From contig NZ_CAXBBQ010000009.1 in the NCBI RefSeq assembly GCF_963974575.1, positions 67,740 through 131,739 on the forward strand: a stretch of DNA of 64,000 bases, read 5' to 3'. This document shows, piece after piece, positions 60,621 to 64,000 of this stretch. The notes under the pieces were generated by a model, which was given only the letters and a program-made list of their open reading frames with translations, was not told where the DNA came from and did no database searches. The first letter of the stretch is position 1, and each line of letters starts with the position of its first letter. A program made the translations under genes and the position numbers. This DNA comes from Sphingosinicella sp963974575. GTDB taxonomy: Bacteria > Pseudomonadota > Alphaproteobacteria > Sphingomonadales > Sphingomonadaceae.

Positions 60621-63476
60621 ATGGCGATCTATCACTTCAGCGCGAAGGTCATCAGCCGGAGTACCGGCGCGAGCGCGCTCGCCTCCGCCGCGTACCGCTC
60701 CGCCTCGCGGCTGCACGACCAGCGCCTCGATCGCCATCACGACTTCACGAACAAGGCCGGCGTCGTCCACTCCGAAGTGATGCTGCCGGAGAACGCCCCT
60801 GAGCATCTGCGGGACCGCGAAGCACTCTGGAACGCCGTCGAGGCTGCAGAGGTGCGCAAGGACGCGCAGCTCGCGCGCGAGGTCGAGTTTGCACTGCCAC
60901 GCGAACTCGAACAGCAGGACGCGATTCATGTGGCGCGCGAGTTTGTCTCCCGTGAGTTCGTCGATCGCGGCATGTGCGCCGATCTCAACGTGCACTGGGA
61001 CATCGGCGCCGACGGTATGGCGAAGCCCCATGCCCATGTCATGCTCACGATGCGCGAGGTGGATGAGAACGGCTTCGGCGCGAAGGTGCGCGACTGGAAC
61101 AGCACGCCGCTCCTCGAACACTGGCGTGAAGCCTGGGCAGCACACCTCAACCGCGCGCTCGCAGAGCGCGATATCGACGTCACCGTCGACCACCGCAGTC
61201 TTGAGGCGCAGGGCATCGACCTCGAGCCCCAGAACAAGATCGGCCCGGCAGCATCGCGCATGGCCGACGTGGGGCTTACGGCCGAGCGTCTCGACGAGCA
61301 CCGCGCCATCGCGCGCGCCAATGGCGAGCGGCTGCTTCGTAGTCCCGAGGTGGCGCTCGACGCATTAACGCACCAACAGGCCACGTTCACACGGCGTGAG
61401 CTTGCGATGTTCGTGCACCGGCACAGCGACGGCAAGGACCAGTTCGACCGTGTGCTCACCGCCGTCGAAGCCTCGCCGGAACTCGTCGCCTTGGGCAAGG
61501 ACGGGCGCGAGCAGGAGCGCTTTACCAGCCGCGCCATGCTGGAGACCGAGCAGCGGCTTCAGCAGGCGACGGAGCGCTTGCATGCGCAGCAGACGCACGC
61601 TGTCCGCGACCACGCCGTCGCGCGCGCCGAGCGCCATGGCCTCATCCTCTCGTCCGAGCAGCGCGCCGCGCTCGACCATGTGACCGAACCCAAGGGTCTC
61701 GGTGTCATTGTCGGCTATGCCGGAACGGGCAAGTCCGCGCTGCTCGGTGTGGCCCGTGAAGCCTGGGAAGATGCGGGTTACCGCGTGAGGGGGCTGGCGC
61801 TCTCCGGCATCGCCGCCGAGAACCTCCAAAGCGGTTCGCACATCGCGTCGCGCACGATCGCGGCACAAGAGCATGCCTGGGCGAACGGCACCGGTCACCT
61901 CACGGCGCGCGACGTGCTTGTCATCGACGAGGCCGGGATGATCGGAACGCGGCAGATGGAGCGCGTGCTCAGCCATGCACAACGTGCCGGTGCGAAGGTC
62001 GTGCTGGTCGGCGATCCCGAGCAACTGCAGGCGATCGAGGCGGGCGCCGCGTTCCGCAGCATCCATGAGCGCCACGGCGGGGTCGAGGTCACCGAGATCC
62101 GCCGTCAGCATGAGGGGTGGCAGCGCGACGCCGTGCGGCAGCTCGCGACCGGGAGAACCGCAGAAGCGATCCAGGCCCTCAAAGAGCATGATCGCATCCA
62201 CGCGGCACCGACCGAAGCCGAGGCGAAAAAGCAGCTCATCGACCGCTGGGACAGGGAGCGTAAGGCGCAGCCGCAGAAGAGCCGGCTGATCCTCGCGCAC
62301 ACGCGCGCCGATGTTGCCGGGCTCAATGCGCTCGCACGCCAGCGCCTGCGGCTGGGGAGGCAGCTTGGTGACGACGTCAGCATCGAGACCACGAAAGGCC
62401 CAAAACCGTTCGCGCGCGGCGACCGGGTGATGTTCCTGCGCAATGAGAAGAGCATAGGCGTCAAGAACGGCTCGCTCGGCAGGGTCGAGAGCGTGACCCA
62501 GGCACGCATGGCCATCATGCTCGATGATGGCCGGAGCATCAGCTTCGACACCAAGCTCTATACCGATATCGACCATGGCTATGCGGCCACGATCCACAAG
62601 GCGCAGGGGGTGACGGTCGACCGGGCCTATGTTCTCGCCACAGGGGGCATGGACCGGCACGGCGCCTATGTTGCGCTGTCGCGCCACCGCGAGCGCGTGG
62701 ACCTTTACTGCGGCAAGGAGACGTTCAAAACCGAGCAGCAGCTGATCCGCACGCTCGGCCGCGACCGCAGCAAGGACATGGTCGGCGACTATGGGCCCAT
62801 TGCCGACAAGACAGAAGCGTTCGCCGCGAGGCGCGGCATTACGCTCAGGGAGCGCGTCCGCGAGGTCGCCATCAAGGTCCGCGACATGTTCGAGGGGCTG
62901 CAGTTGAAGGCCACGCCGATCCAGGTGCCGAAGCCGCAACTGGAGCCGGCGGTCGAGCAGTATGCCCGCACCGTGCACAAGGTCCGCGAGATGGGGCTCG
63001 CGGGCGTGCCGATGAGCGAGCCCTTGCGCGTCCTGCACGAACGCGACGAGGCCGCGCTCGACGCGATCCGCCCCGGCGCGGCGCGCGACCTTCGCAATGC
63101 GTGGCGCGCGGACCTGAACTTGCTGGATACGATGGCGCGCGGCGACGTGCGCCAGGCGCGCGCGCTCCTCGACGAGGCCGAGCGCGTCCGCAGCGACCCC
63201 GCCTACCGCGCCGATCGGTTCGTCGCCGAATGGACGCGGCTGCGGAAGCAGCACGAGCACGCCAGGTTCTGGGGCGAGGAGCACAAGCTCCCGAAGATCA
63301 ACGCCGGAATGGCCGGGCTCGCGAAGAGCCTCGAACGCGATGCGCAGATGGAATCGCTGCTTCGGCCACGCGCCCGCGAGCTTGGACTCGGCATCGGCAT
63401 GGAACCGGAACGAGGACTGTCCCGGGAGCTCTCAGACTGGTTCGGCCTCTCGCGCGGGCGCGGGCTCAGCCGTTAG
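60621..63476 (+). CDS. traA: TraA relaxase-helicase, MOBQ family
   Basis: 951 aa from the ATG at 60621 (MAIYHFSAKVISRS). The N-terminal relaxase domain (1-230) has SAYRSASRL with the candidate nicking tyrosine and the histidine motif KPHAHVMLTMRE. The TraI-like helicase region has Walker A VGYAGTGKSAL (near 370), Walker B LVIDEAGMIGTRQM, LVGDPEQLQAIEAGAAF and the late helicase motif GYAATIHKAQGVTVDRAYVL / YVALSRHRERV. It nicks oriT and unwinds the DNA for transfer. Length is a little short of Ti TraA (about 1,100), the C-terminus being reduced. Confidence 0.95.
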   Translation: MAIYHFSAKVISRSTGASALASAAYRSASRLHDQRLDRHHDFTNKAGVVHSEVMLPENAPEHLRDREALWNAVEAAEVRKDAQLAREVEFALPRELEQQDAIHVAREFVSREFVDRGMCADLNVHWDIGADGMAKPHAHVMLTMREVDENGFGAKVRDWNSTPLLEHWREAWAAHLNRALAERDIDVTVDHRSLEAQGIDLEPQNKIGPAASRMADVGLTAERLDEHRAIARANGERLLRSPEVALDALTHQQATFTRRELAMFVHRHSDGKDQFDRVLTAVEASPELVALGKDGREQERFTSRAMLETEQRLQQATERLHAQQTHAVRDHAVARAERHGLILSSEQRAALDHVTEPKGLGVIVGYAGTGKSALLGVAREAWEDAGYRVRGLALSGIAAENLQSGSHIASRTIAAQEHAWANGTGHLTARDVLVIDEAGMIGTRQMERVLSHAQRAGAKVVLVGDPEQLQAIEAGAAFRSIHERHGGVEVTEIRRQHEGWQRDAVRQLATGRTAEAIQALKEHDRIHAAPTEAEAKKQLIDRWDRERKAQPQKSRLILAHTRADVAGLNALARQRLRLGRQLGDDVSIETTKGPKPFARGDRVMFLRNEKSIGVKNGSLGRVESVTQARMAIMLDDGRSISFDTKLYTDIDHGYAATIHKAQGVTVDRAYVLATGGMDRHGAYVALSRHRERVDLYCGKETFKTEQQLIRTLGRDRSKDMVGDYGPIADKTEAFAARRGITLRERVREVAIKVRDMFEGLQLKATPIQVPKPQLEPAVEQYARTVHKVREMGLAGVPMSEPLRVLHERDEAALDAIRPGAARDLRNAWRADLNLLDTMARGDVRQARALLDEAERVRSDPAYRADRFVAEWTRLRKQHEHARFWGEEHKLPKINAGMAGLAKSLERDAQMESLLRPRARELGLGIGMEPERGLSRELSDWFGLSRGRGLSR

Positions 63477-63486
63477 GCTCATCCTC

Positions 63487-63936
63487 ATGACGACCGACTC
63501 ATCCCCCGCAGACGCGTTCGAGGCACTGAGGCGCGAGGTGGCGCTGCTCCGCCGTGCGCTCGAAGGGCTCGCCGCCGAGCAGAAGGCGCAGCCCGACTAC
63601 AGCGGCATCCTCGCGGGCATCGGCGCGCGGATCAAGGAGCAGAATGCTGCGCTCGGCGCCATGGCTGATGCACCGGCGCTGCAGGTGACGCCCGAGGTCA
63701 TGGGACAGCAGATCCTGCGCGCAAGCGAACAGGTGCGCGCAGAGGACGCCAGGCTGCTTGAGCACGCGCATAACGGGATGACAAGCGCCGCGAGGCAGAT
63801 CGAAGCGACGCTCGCGACGGCACGCACGGCGCAGGAACAGCAGCGGGCAAGAGTGTGGGCCGCCAGTGTAGGAGCGATCGTTGGCGCGTTGTTCTGTGCG
63901 ATTATAGCGTTGGCTTGGAAATACACCATCTATTAG
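63487..63936 (+). CDS. Small coiled-coil/TM protein next to traA (DUF6118-like)
   Basis: 149 aa from the ATG at 63487, 10 nt after traA. A helical N-terminus (AFEALRREVALLRRALEGLAAE) is followed by a long charged helix and one C-terminal TM helix (VWAASVGAIVGALFCAIIALAW). This matches the DUF6118-type proteins commonly encoded right after traA in alphaproteobacterial mobilisable elements. Probably membrane-anchored accessory of transfer; exact role unknown. Confidence 0.7.
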   Translation: MTTDSSPADAFEALRREVALLRRALEGLAAEQKAQPDYSGILAGIGARIKEQNAALGAMADAPALQVTPEVMGQQILRASEQVRAEDARLLEHAHNGMTSAARQIEATLATARTAQEQQRARVWAASVGAIVGALFCAIIALAWKYTIY

Positions 63937-64000
63937 CCAAAAATTGGTTTCGTGGACAAAGGGTATCCATAGCTTGATTGAGGCGAGAGCGACAAAGCCG
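63937..64000. other. Right-edge sequence, no feature
   Basis: 64 bp after the last gene, AT-richer than average, containing no gene, terminator or repeat I can support. The mobile element continues beyond the window. Confidence 0.5.

Larger units (their letters stand above)
54935..64000. mobile_element. Integrated mobilisable/conjugative element at tRNA-Ser (right end not in window)
   Basis: The block starts at the 3' end of tRNA-Ser with a P4-type integrase and two AlpA-like regulators. It continues with a sigma-region-4 protein, an RHH regulator, unrelated cargo and then traD-traC, an oriT and the relaxase traA. This is the set expected of an integrative mobilisable or conjugative element. 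No type IV secretion genes are inside the window; they may lie to the right. I found no second copy of the tRNA 3' end, so the right attachment site must be beyond base 64,000. Composition falls in the cargo segment 57,900-59,850. Confidence 0.85.

Noticed and set aside
54959..64000. Insertion sequences or CRISPR arrays in the island
   Set aside because: No transposase ORF and no regularly spaced repeats of 24-40 bp were seen here or elsewhere in the window.

Overview
The window is a GC-rich alphaproteobacterial chromosome segment, most likely from the order Sphingomonadales. Evidence for this: a circularly permuted two-piece tmRNA gene with the tag ANDNEAFAIAA, an alpha-type SspB next to it, the codon bias (long antisense shadow ORFs everywhere), ATP12, DUF2218/PadR and a Ti/Q-type TraA-TraC-TraD mobilisation module.

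Layout. 1-3,405 (minus): trehalose operon, otsB > GH15 glycosidase > otsA, joined by 4-nt stop/start overlaps; otsA runs off the left edge. 3,593-7,133 (plus): tRNA-Trp, secE, nusG, rplK, rplA, the rplJ leader, rplJ, rplL and a strong terminator. 7,209-9,564: an AI-2E-family permease and a convergent MHS-type transporter interrupt the usual rplJL-rpoBC continuity. 9,647-18,313: near-consensus promoter, rpoB, an intergenic perfect palindrome, rpoC and a terminator. 18,453-22,274: a small membrane ORF, a glycosyltransferase, the two-piece ssrA (tmRNA), sspB and fumC; the tag and its ClpXP adaptor are neighbours. 22,271-26,654 (minus): two c-di-GMP enzymes. 26,753-28,972: gmk and an HtrA-type protease. 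28,979-37,933 (minus): pccB, bioB, a GNAT protein, three ATP-grasp enzymes and pccA. This is a biotin-dependent propionyl-CoA carboxylase locus with a compact GNAT/ATP-grasp block of unknown product between its halves. 38,078-45,201: mainly a minus-strand housekeeping run (rarA, a serine hydrolase, an uncharacterised ORF, crcB, rluC-like, a HAD phosphatase, a 2-TM protein, ATP12). 45,259-46,179: a palindromic operator, padR and a DUF2218 gene. 46,176-52,084 (minus): a D-amino-acid (probably D-glutamate / N-acyl-D-amino acid) utilisation cluster: LysR regulator, DUF1611 protein (DgcN-like), enolase-superfamily epimerase (DgcA-like), N-acyl-D-amino-acid deacylase and a dicarboxylate/amino-acid symporter, with an inverted-repeat operator. 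52,150-54,720: a flavin-reductase remnant, a malonyl-CoA-synthetase-like gene and a META/MliC-like lipoprotein.

54,868-64,000: tRNA-Ser(GGA) followed by a P4-type integrase and an integrated mobilisable/conjugative element. It carries two AlpA-like regulators, a double sigma-region-4 protein, a ribbon-helix-helix regulator with tandem operators, cargo of unknown function (a twin-arginine-like secreted protein and a translationally coupled GIY-YIG nuclease/one-TM pair), traD-traC, a recognisable oriT, the relaxase-helicase traA and a DUF6118-type protein. The right end of the element is not in the window.

The best candidates for something undescribed are the GNAT + three ATP-grasp block (31,098-35,331) and the GIY-YIG/one-TM cargo pair (58,706-59,835).
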